A stretch of 63,635 nucleotides of DNA from Gallionellaceae bacterium (GTDB lineage Bacteria; Pseudomonadota; Gammaproteobacteria; Burkholderiales; Gallionellaceae). The notes under the pieces were generated by a model. The model had not been told where the DNA came from and did no database searches. It saw only the letters and a list, made by a program, of their open reading frames with translations. Made by a program: the position numbers and the translations under genes. Shown here piece by piece: positions 53,006 through 61,438 of this stretch. The stretch lies in contig JAUQWW010000095.1 in assembly GCA_030834965.1 (NCBI GenBank), positions 1-63,635 of the forward strand. Reading direction: 5' to 3'. Numbering within the stretch: the stretch's first letter is position 1; each line of letters starts with the position of its first letter.

Positions 53006-53081
53006 TGGCGTCCCCAACGAGATTCGAACTCGTGTTATCGCCGTGAAAGGGCGGTGTCCTAGGCCTCTAGACGATGGGGAC
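53006..53081 (-). tRNA. tRNA-Glu (TTC)
   Basis: The minus strand folds into a 76-base tRNA with acceptor GTCCCCA/TGGGGAC, anticodon TTC in CCCTTTCACGG and the T-loop GTTCGAATC. The 3' CCA is encoded (53006-53008). It is downstream of tRNA-Ala in one transcript. Confidence 0.97.
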
Positions 53082-53112
53082 TAAAGGGCTTTGTGCTGCG
53101 TGCTGCTTCTTT

Positions 53113-53188
<76 letters not shown>

Positions 53189-53200
53189 AAAAGAGCGCGC

Positions 53201-53229
53201 ATTATAATGATCGAGCCTACCCTTGTAAA
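53201..53229 (-). promoter_or_regulatory. Promoter of the tRNA-Ala/tRNA-Glu unit
   Basis: On the minus strand TTTACA (53224-53229), a 17-base spacer and TATAAT (53201-53206) form a near-consensus sigma-70 promoter. The following GCGCGCTC is the GC-rich discriminator usual for stringently controlled stable RNA genes. The start point would be about six bases before tRNA-Ala. Confidence 0.85.
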
Positions 53230-53327
53230 GCTGATTAACTGGAAAAAATAAATCGCGCGCTGGATTAAATCGCGCGCTGAAAATTGAGTCCCGCACAGGT
53301 GCATCGGGTGCGCGCGTCACTTGAATA

Positions 53328-53355
53328 TTGACTGGTGGCCGGATTCCGCTATAAT
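53328..53355 (+). promoter_or_regulatory. Promoter of the rpsF ribosomal operon
   Basis: TTGACT (53328-53333), a 16-base spacer and TATAAT (53350-53355), followed by GC-rich CGCGCTCCC, are a strong sigma-70 promoter. It drives rpsF-priB-rpsR-rplI, about 115 bases before the rpsF start. Confidence 0.85.
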
Positions 53356-53397
53356 CGCGCTCCCTTAAACCTTGCTCCACCGTTACGCAGTGTTAAT

Positions 53398-53424
53398 TCC
53401 ACGTCCTCTTCAGAGGACAGTGGA
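53398..53424 (+). promoter_or_regulatory. Hairpin in the rpsF leader
   Basis: TCCAC, GTCCTCT, loop TC, AGAGGAC, A and GTGGA form a long stem with one bulged base in the untranslated leader of rpsF. Its location suggests a site for autogenous control by S6:S18, as known in other bacteria, but I cannot match the known consensus with certainty. Confidence 0.5.
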
Positions 53425-53471
53425 TTACCTGACTTAGTTATGACGGGGGGCTATATCCAAAAGGAGAAACA

Positions 53472-53864
53472 ATGCGACATTACGAGATTGTATTTATCGT
53501 ACATCCCGACCAGAGCGAGCAGGTGCCCGCGATGGTCGAGCGTTACCGTACCTTGGTGACGTCCAAGAACGGCCTGATCCACCGCCTGGAAGACTGGGGC
53601 CGCCGCCAGCTGGCATACCCGATCCAGAAAATCCACAAAGCGCATTATGTGCTGATGAATATCGAGTGCAACCAAGAGGTTCTGGAAGAGCTGGAACATG
53701 CATTCAAGTTCAACGACGCTGTGTTGCGCCATCTGATCATCAAGACCAAAGCTGCGGTAACGACTCCTTCGGCGATGATGCGGGAAGAGAAATCGCGTTC
53801 GATGACAGGCGATACGCCTCCCGAGGCTGCGCCGTCTGTACCGTCTGAAGTTGCGGCTGCTTGA
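53472..53864 (+). CDS. rpsF: 30S ribosomal protein S6
   Basis: S6 binds 16S rRNA together with S18. The 130-residue product has the S6 fold start [19 protein letters not shown] and the [21 protein letters not shown] core, then a variable acidic/Ala-rich tail. AAAAGGAGAAACA precedes the ATG. Confidence 0.98.
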   Translation: MRHYEIVFIVHPDQSEQVPAMVERYRTLVTSKNGLIHRLEDWGRRQLAYPIQKIHKAHYVLMNIECNQEVLEELEHAFKFNDAVLRHLIIKTKAAVTTPSAMMREEKSRSMTGDTPPEAAPSVPSEVAAA

Positions 53865-54166
53865 TTGAATCAGGATGCAACCGGTTCGTCGTTGATGGCG
53901 AACTCGTTGAGCTGGAGAGTTTGCGGTACACCCCGGCGGGAGTAGCGCGAATCGCATTAAAGATCCGCCATGTTTCAACGCAACAGGAAGCAGGAATTGC
54001 GCGTCAGTTACAGTGTGAAATTCCGGCCTTGGCACTGGGTGCCGCCGCTAAGCAGGCAAGCGGTTTGCAGCTCGGGCAGCGAGTGAAGCTGGAAGGATTC
54101 TTGGCTCAGCGCAGTTTGCGCAATACGCAACTGGTAATGCACATCGATAACATTACATTGGAATAA
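53861..54166 (+). CDS. priB: Primosomal replication protein PriB
   Basis: PriB is an OB-fold single-strand DNA binding protein of the replication-restart primosome. The 101-residue product ([21 protein letters not shown]; HRSxx-like [27 protein letters not shown]) matches betaproteobacterial PriB in place between rpsF and rpsR. The start is TTG 53861, overlapping the rpsF stop by four bases (TTGA); no in-frame ATG is nearby. Confidence 0.88.
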   Translation: MIESGCNRFVVDGELVELESLRYTPAGVARIALKIRHVSTQQEAGIARQLQCEIPALALGAAAKQASGLQLGQRVKLEGFLAQRSLRNTQLVMHIDNITLE

Positions 54167-54176
54167 GGAGTACAGC

Positions 54177-54443
54177 ATGGCCCGTGTATTTAAGAAAAAA
54201 GATGACAAGAAGAATCCTTCGCGTCAATTGTTCAAGCGCCGCAAGTTCTGCCGTTTTACTGCAGAAAAAATTGCGGAAGTGGATTACAAGGATTTGAACA
54301 TCCTCAAGGAGTTTATCGGTGAAAACGGTAAGCTGATCCCGGCGCGCATTACTGGCACCAAATCGCGTTATCAGCGCCAATTGAGCACCGCAGTGAAGCG
54401 CGCGCGGTTTTTGGCATTGATGCCTTACACCGATTTGCATTAA
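54177..54443 (+). CDS. rpsR: 30S ribosomal protein S18
   Basis: The 88-residue basic product has the S18 core [20 protein letters not shown] and the end [22 protein letters not shown] lies before the ATG. It is third in rpsF-priB-rpsR-rplI. Confidence 0.98.
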   Translation: MARVFKKKDDKKNPSRQLFKRRKFCRFTAEKIAEVDYKDLNILKEFIGENGKLIPARITGTKSRYQRQLSTAVKRARFLALMPYTDLH

Positions 54444-54453
54444 GGAGCAGAGC

Positions 54454-54903
54454 ATGCAAGTGATACTGATGGAAAGAATGTCCAATCTCGGCCAATTGGG
54501 CGATGTGGTCAAGGTAAAGAATGGTTATGCACGTAACTTCCTGATCCCGCAAGGCAAGGCCAAGCGCGCGACAGAGGGTAACAAGGCTGAATTTGCGGCT
54601 CGCCGCGTTGAACTGGAAGCCGCAGAGCAGGCAAAATTTGCGGATGCGCAGGCACGCGCCGAGAAGCTCAACGGGCTGACTGTGCAAATCGTGCAGAAGG
54701 CCGGCGTGGATGGCAAACTGTTCGGTTCCGTAACCAATGCAGACATCGTTGCTGCGCTCGCTCAGCAAGGTTTTGCCGCAGAAAAATCGCAAGTACGCAT
54801 GCCGACGGGGCATCTCAAGCAAATTGGTGATTACTCGGTCAGCATTGCGCTGCATACCGATGTGGTGGCCAATATCACCGTCTCGGTGCTGGGCGAACAC
54901 TAA
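54454..54903 (+). CDS. rplI: 50S ribosomal protein L9
   Basis: The 149-residue product begins [20 protein letters not shown], with the L9 signature [13 protein letters not shown] and a long connecting helix to the C-terminal domain. It is the last gene before a terminator. Confidence 0.98.
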   Translation: MQVILMERMSNLGQLGDVVKVKNGYARNFLIPQGKAKRATEGNKAEFAARRVELEAAEQAKFADAQARAEKLNGLTVQIVQKAGVDGKLFGSVTNADIVAALAQQGFAAEKSQVRMPTGHLKQIGDYSVSIALHTDVVANITVSVLGEH

Positions 54904-54983
54904 CCAGCGACTTGGTTGGCGTTGTTTGCCAACCTGGTCGATTGGCTATGCAGAGCTAAGAATTTGCACCTGCTGTGATTCTC

Positions 54984-55016
54984 AAAAAAGGGCTGGCAAC
55001 AGTCCTTTTTTGTTTT
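54984..55016 (+). terminator. Rho-independent terminator of the rpsF-rplI operon
   Basis: AAAAAAGGGCTG, loop GCAA and CAGTCCTTTTTT form a stable stem ending in a run of T, 80 bases after rplI. Confidence 0.9.
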
Positions 55017-55074
55017 CCCCAGTGGTAGAATTACAAGGCCAGATAATGGCCACCTGTTTAATCACTCCGGCATC

Positions 55075-56478
55075 ATGCAAACCTTTTCCATTCCTGTTAC
55101 GGACTCCCAGCTTGAGGCGATCAAGCTCCCCCCGCATTCCGTCGAGGCCGAGCAGTCGGTGCTGGGCGGAATCCTGCTGGATACCAGTGCATGGGACAAA
55201 GTCACCGATCTGATAGGCGAGTCTGACTTCTACCGTTTCGAGCATCGCCTGATATTTCGGCATATTGCGCGACTGACCGAACATGCCAAACCGGTGGACG
55301 TGATTACCGTGGCCGAGTCGCTGGAAAGCAATGCTGAACTCGACAAGGCGGGTGGACTAGCGTATCTGGGTTCGCTGGCGCAGAACGTACCCTCCGCGGC
55401 CAACATTCGGCGCTATGCCGAAATCGTCCGTGAGCGCGCCATCATGCGCCAACTGGCCGAGGTCGGCAGCGAGATCGCCTCGAGCGCCTACAATCCGGCC
55501 GGGCGCGATGCACGGCAATTGCTGGATGAAGCGGAAAGCCGGGTGTTTGAAATTTCCGAAGCCGGCGAACGTGGCAGCCAGGGATTTGTGCATATTCCGC
55601 CGTTACTGACCCAGGTGGTCGAGCGCATCGAGACGCTCTATGGCCGCGATAATGCCAGCGATGTGACCGGCATTGCGACCGGATTTACCGATCTGGATAC
55701 CATGACTTCCGGCCTGCAGCCGGGCGATCTGGTGATCGTTGCCGGACGCCCCAGCATGGGCAAGACTGCCTTCTCCATCAACATCGCCGAGCACGTGGCA
55801 CTGGAAGTAAATAAACCGGTGGCGATTTTCAGCATGGAAATGGGCGGTACCCAGTTGGCCATGCGCATGATAGGTTCGGTTGGAAAGCTCAATCAGCATA
55901 CGCTGCGAACCGGCAAGCTGGAAGACGATGACTGGTCGCGCATGACCCATGCGCTGGGGCGTCTGAACGATGCACCTATCTTCATCGATGAGACGGCCGC
56001 GCTGAATGCGCTGGAATTGCGTTCCCGCGCACGCCGCCTGCATCGGCAGAATGATGGTCTGGGACTCATCGTTATCGACTATTTGCAGCTGATGTCTTCC
56101 GTTTCCGGCAAGGGCAGCGAAAACCGCGCCACCGAAATCTCGGAAATCTCCCGTTCGCTAAAAGCATTGGCCAAGGAACTGCATGTTCCGGTGATCGCGC
56201 TGTCACAGCTCAACCGCAGCCTGGAGCAGCGCCCCAACAAACGCCCGGTCATGTCCGACCTGCGCGAGTCCGGCGCTATTGAGCAAGACGCCGACCTGAT
56301 CCTGTTCATCTATCGCGACGAAGTTTACAACCCCGACACACAGGACAAAGGCATAGCCGAAATCATTATCGGCAAGCAGCGTAACGGCCCGATAGGCAAA
56401 GTCGAACTGGTGTTCCGCGGCGAATACACGCGCTTTGATAATTCCGCGCGTACCGGGCAGTACCGGTCCGACGAGTAG
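55075..56478 (+). CDS. dnaB: Replicative DNA helicase DnaB
   Basis: DnaB is the hexameric 5'-3' helicase of the replication fork. The 467-residue product has an N-terminal domain with PPHSVEAEQSVLGG, a linker helix, and a RecA-like domain with Walker A GRPSMGKT near residue 225, Walker B VIDYLQLMS and the SQLNRSLEQR arginine region. No intein is present. The order rplI-dnaB is the usual one. Confidence 0.98.
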   Translation: MQTFSIPVTDSQLEAIKLPPHSVEAEQSVLGGILLDTSAWDKVTDLIGESDFYRFEHRLIFRHIARLTEHAKPVDVITVAESLESNAELDKAGGLAYLGSLAQNVPSAANIRRYAEIVRERAIMRQLAEVGSEIASSAYNPAGRDARQLLDEAESRVFEISEAGERGSQGFVHIPPLLTQVVERIETLYGRDNASDVTGIATGFTDLDTMTSGLQPGDLVIVAGRPSMGKTAFSINIAEHVALEVNKPVAIFSMEMGGTQLAMRMIGSVGKLNQHTLRTGKLEDDDWSRMTHALGRLNDAPIFIDETAALNALELRSRARRLHRQNDGLGLIVIDYLQLMSSVSGKGSENRATEISEISRSLKALAKELHVPVIALSQLNRSLEQRPNKRPVMSDLRESGAIEQDADLILFIYRDEVYNPDTQDKGIAEIIIGKQRNGPIGKVELVFRGEYTRFDNSARTGQYRSDE

Positions 56479-56539
56479 CCGAGTTGTTTTTAAGTTTGAA
56501 CCCGGACCGAAGTTCGGTTACAATGCGCGGCCTTCTTAC

Positions 56540-56616
56540 AGGCGCGTAGCTCAGCTGGTTAGAGCACCACCTTGACATGGTGGGGGTCGTTGGTTCGAGT
56601 CCAATCGCGCCTACCA
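56540..56616 (+). tRNA. tRNA-Val (GAC)
   Basis: A 77-base tRNA with acceptor AGGCGCG/CGCGCCT, anticodon GAC in CCACCTTGACATGGTGG, T-loop GTTCGAGTC and encoded CCA. A tyrosine integrase gene ends 38 bases downstream pointing back to the tRNA, so this tRNA is the likely attachment site of the accessory region. Confidence 0.97.
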
Positions 56617-56653
56617 ATAAATCAAAATCAAAAACAACAGGATGCAACTTTGA

Positions 56654-57787
56654 TTAAGCCGCTACGTTAGCGGCTTTTTTCTTTACTCTGACCAAATTGT
56701 GCCCTGGTGCGTCAGACATCGTGCCATTGTCCACTAATAGTTGCAGTTCAGGTTTGTCCATCCGCTGAACCCACTCGCGTAAGTGCTCCCAAGATAAATG
56801 AGCATATCGTTGCACCATCTTCAAACTAGACCACCCGCCTAACTCCTGTAATACATGGAGTGGCGTTCCATTCTGGACATGCCAGCTTGCCCAAGTGTGG
56901 CGTAAGTCATGCCAGCGAAAGTCAGTTATTCCAACCACCGATAGTATGCTACGCCATGCCTTTGTGCTTGTTTGATGCACTGGCTCGTTACGAAAAGTAA
57001 ATACCCAACGAGGGTGCACATCACGCCACTTTTCAAGCAACTGAAGAGCTATGTCTGTCAATGGAATCGCCAACGCTTTTTTGTTCTTGGTTTTATCGCC
57101 TGTGACCCATGCTGTTTTACGTTTAAGGTCAATTTGATTCCATTCCAAGTGTGTTACGTTCGCGCGGCGCAAACCAGTCTGCAAGGAAAATTCAGCCATC
57201 TCTGCAAGATGCTCAGGCAAAGCGGCAATCAATTTGTTTGCATCTTCCCGCGTTATCCAGCGTATCCGGCTTTTTGATCCTTTGAGTGATCTTATTTTAG
57301 GAACACGGTCTATCCATTCCCATTCATGGCATGCCCGGTTCAGCAAGGCACGAAATGAGGTTAGAAACCGATTAACCGTTTCCACCCGGGGAATAGCCTT
57401 GCGCTTTTGGCCGTTTTTATAAACCATGTTATACGGTTTAATGCGCGCTGCAATTATGAAATCCACAAGTTGACGATCAATTTCATCAAGGCACTTGTCG
57501 CGCAGGTACGGATCAAGCCACTTGAACGTACTGATGTCCTGTGCAATGGATTTCTTGCCACTTAATTGCTCTTCTCGGATATAGCGAACGACAGCATCTA
57601 TCCATTTATAGCGAGGCTTCTCGCCCAGATTTTTTTGCTTCCACGGTTCGGATTTCAGCCTGTCGTGATATTCTTGGGCGAGTCGCCGATCGTTAGTCCC
57701 AGCACTGTGGCGTATTCGTTTACCGTTAATGGTGAAATCGATCTACCAGAACGGCGAACCTTGTTTTCGGGTGTGTTCTCCTTTTCA
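56654..57787 (-). pseudogene. Tyrosine recombinase (phage integrase), broken by an in-frame stop
   Basis: The C-terminal catalytic domain is complete: Arg in TGLRRANVTHLEW, HDLRHTWASW and the GGWSSLKMVQRYAHL block with the nucleophile Tyr. Reading the same frame upstream, the normal N-terminal arm-type sequence appears (IDFTINGKRIRHSAGTNDRR at about 57683-57742, then LAQEYHDRLKSEPWKQKNL), but a TAG at 57743-57745 separates it from GSPFW, where family members have an aromatic residue. The first start codon after the stop is GTG 57466, which would remove most of the core-binding domain. I therefore call it a pseudogene. It lies next to tRNA-Val, the usual place for an integrase. Confidence 0.75.
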
Positions 57788-57861
57788 TGGTATTCGCCCG
57801 ACGTTTGCCGGGTGTAAATGCCCCTATAATCGCTCAGGTTGCAATCAATACGTTTGCCGAT

Positions 57862-58719
57862 ATGTTCCATCGCCTATACCTTGTCGCGCTATTACTCATT
57901 GCGCAATCAGCTACTGCTAGCCAGCAGGATTACCCGTTCAAGTTGATCAATAAACCTGAATCGGGTGGGCTAATTGTAATGGCGCAAAATAACGGCCCTG
58001 CTCCAATACTGCTGAACTTGAAACTTACCTCCGCTAACGCCATTATCGAGCCACCTTCACCTGTAGCGGCCGTCGTTAAACCAACCGAGACTATTCAGGT
58101 TGCAACAATACGAAGCGAAGTTACTGGTAAGGGTTATCGCGTTGCCAGATCGTATCAATTTTCGATCGGCGACCCGAATGCGGTTCATGATCCATCAGCA
58201 CTATACCGGCTGCCATTCAAGGACGGGCAGGCAGTAACTATCGGGCAGGTTTGGGGCGGCAAGATCATCACACATACGACCCCTGCTTCACGATACGCGG
58301 TCGATTTTGTCGTGCCGATTGGCACACCGCTAGTGGCGGCGAGAAAAGGCAGGGTGGTGGACGTAGACCAGAATTTTACCGACGGTGGCACGGATCCCCT
58401 GCTTAAAGCCAATCATGTGATGATTCTCCATGAGGATGGGACATTGGGACTGTATTCTCATCTTGCGGCCAATCGGATTGCTGTGTCTTTCGGGCAATGG
58501 GTTGATGCAGGAACGCTCATCGGGTATTCAGGGAATACCGGATATTCATCTGGGCCGCATTTGCATTTTGCGGTATTGACCAATACCTCAACTACTAATG
58601 GCGCAGCAAGATACCTGTCACATACGGTCAAGTTTATTAACTTTGTACCCGCACACGAGATAGAGTTGATTCAGGGCGCAAAGTGGTTGGTTAATGATCC
58701 CGGACATGTTAACCCGTAG
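57862..58719 (+). CDS. Secreted M23-family peptidase
   Basis: A signal peptide (MFHRLYLVALLLIAQSATAS) is followed by a beta-rich domain and a C-terminal LytM/M23 domain of about 130 residues. The zinc-site pattern is the ITH...RYAVDFVVPIGTP form with the His some ten residues before the Asp, and GPHLHFAV at the end. It probably cuts peptidoglycan peptides in the periplasm. ATG 57862 is chosen because it opens the signal peptide. It is divergent from the integrase remnant and convergent with the acyltransferase. Confidence 0.82.
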   Translation: MFHRLYLVALLLIAQSATASQQDYPFKLINKPESGGLIVMAQNNGPAPILLNLKLTSANAIIEPPSPVAAVVKPTETIQVATIRSEVTGKGYRVARSYQFSIGDPNAVHDPSALYRLPFKDGQAVTIGQVWGGKIITHTTPASRYAVDFVVPIGTPLVAARKGRVVDVDQNFTDGGTDPLLKANHVMILHEDGTLGLYSHLAANRIAVSFGQWVDAGTLIGYSGNTGYSSGPHLHFAVLTNTSTTNGAARYLSHTVKFINFVPAHEIELIQGAKWLVNDPGHVNP

Positions 58720-58723
58720 GCGT

Positions 58724-60730
58724 TTATCTTGAAGCTATACCACTAAGTAAATCTTCAGAAATATGGTTGATAAGGTAACGTGAGGCTTGCGGACTCAGAT
58801 GTCCATTATCAAAAGTTGTAAAGTTATAGCTATCTTCTCCCACTCGCGTTAAACAGCCATCACTGCCACACATGATGTTATAAGCAGAAATAAAATCCAC
58901 ACCAACCGATGCAGCCGCTGCGCGGATATATTGATCTTCCAGAAGTCTGTATTCTTCGAGACCAAAGCGTATATATTGGGGCGGCGGGCGTTTGGATGGA
59001 TCCTTCATATATTGTATAAAAAGTTGTCGTTTCAGTGAGCCTATCCATAATGGAGTTGGCCCAAGCAACACGATTTTCTTGATACCAATTTTTTGCAGCT
59101 CAGCAATAGTATAGAAAAGTGATCTTCTACCTACCTTACTTCCCAAGGCCTTCCAATTAGAATGTAATAGAACAATGTCTGGTCTAAATGTATCAATCAG
59201 AATTAAATTGCTGTCATTAATATCTTTGCAGAGTGTATTTTCTTCGGTTGCGAGATTAAGTAATGGCGGGCAGTCGGAAGCTGTATATTGAGCGATACCA
59301 ACACCGTGCGTTTCCTTTAATACTTTAAGACCTGGATATAACGCTGCAGCGTGTGAATCCCCCCACAAAAATATTAATGGTTTATTATTACGATCCAAGC
59401 AGTCACCAGCAAATTTAGATTTATCTTCTTTCAAATCCAAGAAGCATTGATGCTTACGCCATTCATCGGATGTATTAAACTCGCCAACAATATCAAAAGG
59501 TTTTGGAAGCCTAGAGCCGTACCCATTATGCGTGTACGTATTGAAACCCACATAACCAATCGCAAGTATTAATAAGCAGGAAGCGGTAACCTTGTTCTTG
59601 CTGTGATTGCCAAATCGGACTGGCCTCTCAATGAATTTATATGTCAGCCACGCAAGGGCTATTGCAATAAAAATAGTGGCAATGCGGATTTTTAATGTGG
59701 GTATGCCAGGTTCAACGATACGGGCAAATGACAAGAGGGGCCAATGCCATAAATAGATCGGATAGCTAATCAGCCCAAACCAAACCACCACACGATGCGA
59801 CAGCACTACACGATTTAACCACGCTTGCGGCCCTGCGCAGATAACCAGAAAAGTACCCAGTGTGGGAAGCAACACCCACCAACCGGGAAACGCCTTTTCC
59901 CTATCGATCACAAGTACTGCAACAGCAATTAGCAGAGCACCAAATAATGACAGGACGTTTCGCAGAGCCGGGCTGTCCTGGGCAGGCGTGCTGCCGGAGG
60001 TAATACCTCCCAATGAGGCGCCCATTTTTTGCTTTATACCATCCCAAAGACTTATCTTCTGTAACGCGAGATAGGCCAACAAGCTACCGAGCATTAACTC
60101 CCAAAAACGTGAAACAGGAGAGTAGAACGCTTGAACGGCATCGCCATGAACCTTAACGATATTGATGGCAAAAGAAATGGCAATGATTGTGACAGTAAGG
60201 AGCAGAAGATTGAACCGCCTTTTCCATGTCAAATAAAGCAATAGTGGCCAAACGATATAAAACTGCTCTTCTATGCCCAGTGACCAAAGGTGCAGCAGGG
60301 GCTTGGTTTCAGCAGCATTATCGAAATAGCCTGCTTCCTGCCAGAAAAATAAATTGGATACAAAGCCTGTGCCTGCGGCAATGTGTTTGCCCAGTTGTTT
60401 GTATTCATCGGGGAGCAGCACAAACCAGCCCAATGCATAGCAGGCCGCCATTACTAGAATCAATGCGGGGAAGATGCGTTTGATGCGGCGGGAATAGAAT
60501 TCCTTGAAACTAAAGACCCCCTTGTCCAAGCTGCCCAAAATAATGGTGGAGATAAGAAAGCCTGAGATGACGAAGAATATATCCACCCCGACAAAACCGC
60601 CCTTAATCCAGCTTGGGAAAGCGTGATAACCGACGACAGCGAAGATAGCCACAGCCCGCAAACCATCAATGTCTGCGCGGTATTGTGGGTGGGTTAGGTG
60701 ATGATATTTGTTTGGGTGAGAACGATTCAT
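58724..60730 (-). CDS. Membrane acyltransferase with C-terminal SGNH domain (OafA/OatA type)
   Basis: The 668-residue product has an acyltransferase-3 membrane domain with about ten helices (residues about 15-390), with YRADIDGLRAVAIFAVVGYH and FVGVDIFFVISGF at the start, and a C-terminal SGNH hydrolase-like domain starting FLWGDSHAAALYPGL. Such proteins O-acetylate O-antigen, exopolysaccharide or peptidoglycan. The DNA is clearly more AT-rich than the neighbours, which suggests horizontal transfer. It ends four bases after the convergent M23 gene. Confidence 0.88.
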   Translation of the reverse strand: MNRSHPNKYHHLTHPQYRADIDGLRAVAIFAVVGYHAFPSWIKGGFVGVDIFFVISGFLISTIILGSLDKGVFSFKEFYSRRIKRIFPALILVMAACYALGWFVLLPDEYKQLGKHIAAGTGFVSNLFFWQEAGYFDNAAETKPLLHLWSLGIEEQFYIVWPLLLYLTWKRRFNLLLLTVTIIAISFAINIVKVHGDAVQAFYSPVSRFWELMLGSLLAYLALQKISLWDGIKQKMGASLGGITSGSTPAQDSPALRNVLSLFGALLIAVAVLVIDREKAFPGWWVLLPTLGTFLVICAGPQAWLNRVVLSHRVVVWFGLISYPIYLWHWPLLSFARIVEPGIPTLKIRIATIFIAIALAWLTYKFIERPVRFGNHSKNKVTASCLLILAIGYVGFNTYTHNGYGSRLPKPFDIVGEFNTSDEWRKHQCFLDLKEDKSKFAGDCLDRNNKPLIFLWGDSHAAALYPGLKVLKETHGVGIAQYTASDCPPLLNLATEENTLCKDINDSNLILIDTFRPDIVLLHSNWKALGSKVGRRSLFYTIAELQKIGIKKIVLLGPTPLWIGSLKRQLFIQYMKDPSKRPPPQYIRFGLEEYRLLEDQYIRAAAASVGVDFISAYNIMCGSDGCLTRVGEDSYNFTTFDNGHLSPQASRYLINHISEDLLSGIASR

Positions 60731-60769
60731 TCAGCTTTCATTTTAGTCGAAAAAGACCGCATAGACACA

Positions 60770-61220
60770 CTCTGTTCAAATACGGCGGTCATGGGTATGT
60801 TCCCTGCACGAGTGGCTCTGCATGGCTTGATGTCACGCGAGGAATACCTAGCCTCACACGCCGAAGTAGACATGCTGCTGGATATGTTTCCGTTCCCGGG
60901 CGGCACGACCACCTGCGAAGCACTGTGGATGGGTGCCGGCGCTGACACTGGCCGGTGACAATCTGCTGGCAAGACAAGGTGCGAGCCCGCTTACGGCAGC
61001 GGGGCTGGAGAATTGTGTTGCAACGAGTGCAGTGGACTATGTTGAAAAGGCAATTGCGCTAGCAGGCGACTTGCCCAGGCTGACGAGTTTGCGGGCCGTG
61101 TTGCGCGAGCAGGTGAGAACTTCGCCGCTGTTTGACGCAACACGCTTTGCCCGCAATCTGGAAACTGTGCTGTGGGGGATGTGGCAGGCGCGAGCCCAAC
61201 AACGAAAGATTTCACAGTAG
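60770..61220 (+). pseudogene. Remnant of a GT41 (SPINDLY/OGT-like) glycosyltransferase
   Basis: Frame one reads ARVALHGLMSREEYLASHAE, then VDMLLDMFPFPGGTTTCEAL and WMG, the UDP-GlcNAc binding part of bacterial O-GlcNAc-transferase-like proteins. Near 60931-60935 the frame breaks, and a second frame continues PALTLAGDNLLARQGASPLT and on through SPLFDATRFARNLETVLWGMW to the end at 61220. Restoring two bases at GGTG/CCG would give the usual GVPALTLAGD. The N-terminal TPR part is missing; the acyltransferase start lies where it would begin. Confidence 0.75.
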
Positions 61221-61298
61221 CAATGCCTCCACGCTTCCCCTATGGTCGGAATACTGGATTGTCAGTCGTCCGTTTTCTCTTCTACGTTTTCGGAATGA

Positions 61299-61438
61299 TC
61301 TAAAGAAGCGCTGAATAAGCCCCAACTGTGGTTCAATACATTTCCCGTTCGTCCTGAGTGCCGCGCGTAGCGCGGTGTATCGAAGGAGTGAACGGGAAAC
61401 ACTCACCACGAATGGACTTATTCAGCGCTTCCTTAAAC
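61299..61438. mobile_element. MITE-like element with nested palindromes
   Basis: Outer inverted repeats GAAGCGCTGAATAAG (61305-61319) and CTTATTCAGCGCTTC (61417-61431) are perfect over 15 bases and continue imperfectly on both sides. Inside, TTTCCCGTTC (61341-61350) pairs with GAACGGGAAA (61390-61399), enclosing a smaller GCGCG/CGCGC hairpin. The inner part is the CGTTCGTCCTGAG...CGAAGGA kind of repeat. It has no ORF. The outer right end lies at the stop codon of the Fic gene. Confidence 0.65.

Noticed and set aside
57655-57870. 71-codon minus-strand frame upstream of the integrase
   Set aside because: It is a shifted reading of the integrase N-terminal region; the sequence GKRIRHSAGT in the integrase frame explains the DNA better.
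57862-58719. M23 gene as an inactive peptidase because Arg stands directly before YAVD
   Set aside because: In this subfamily the zinc His lies about ten residues before the Asp, and a His is present there, so inactivity is not supported.
60698-60958. Two overlapping plus-strand frames as separate small genes
   Set aside because: Together they read as one GT41 C-terminal domain with a frameshift, so they are entered as one pseudogene.
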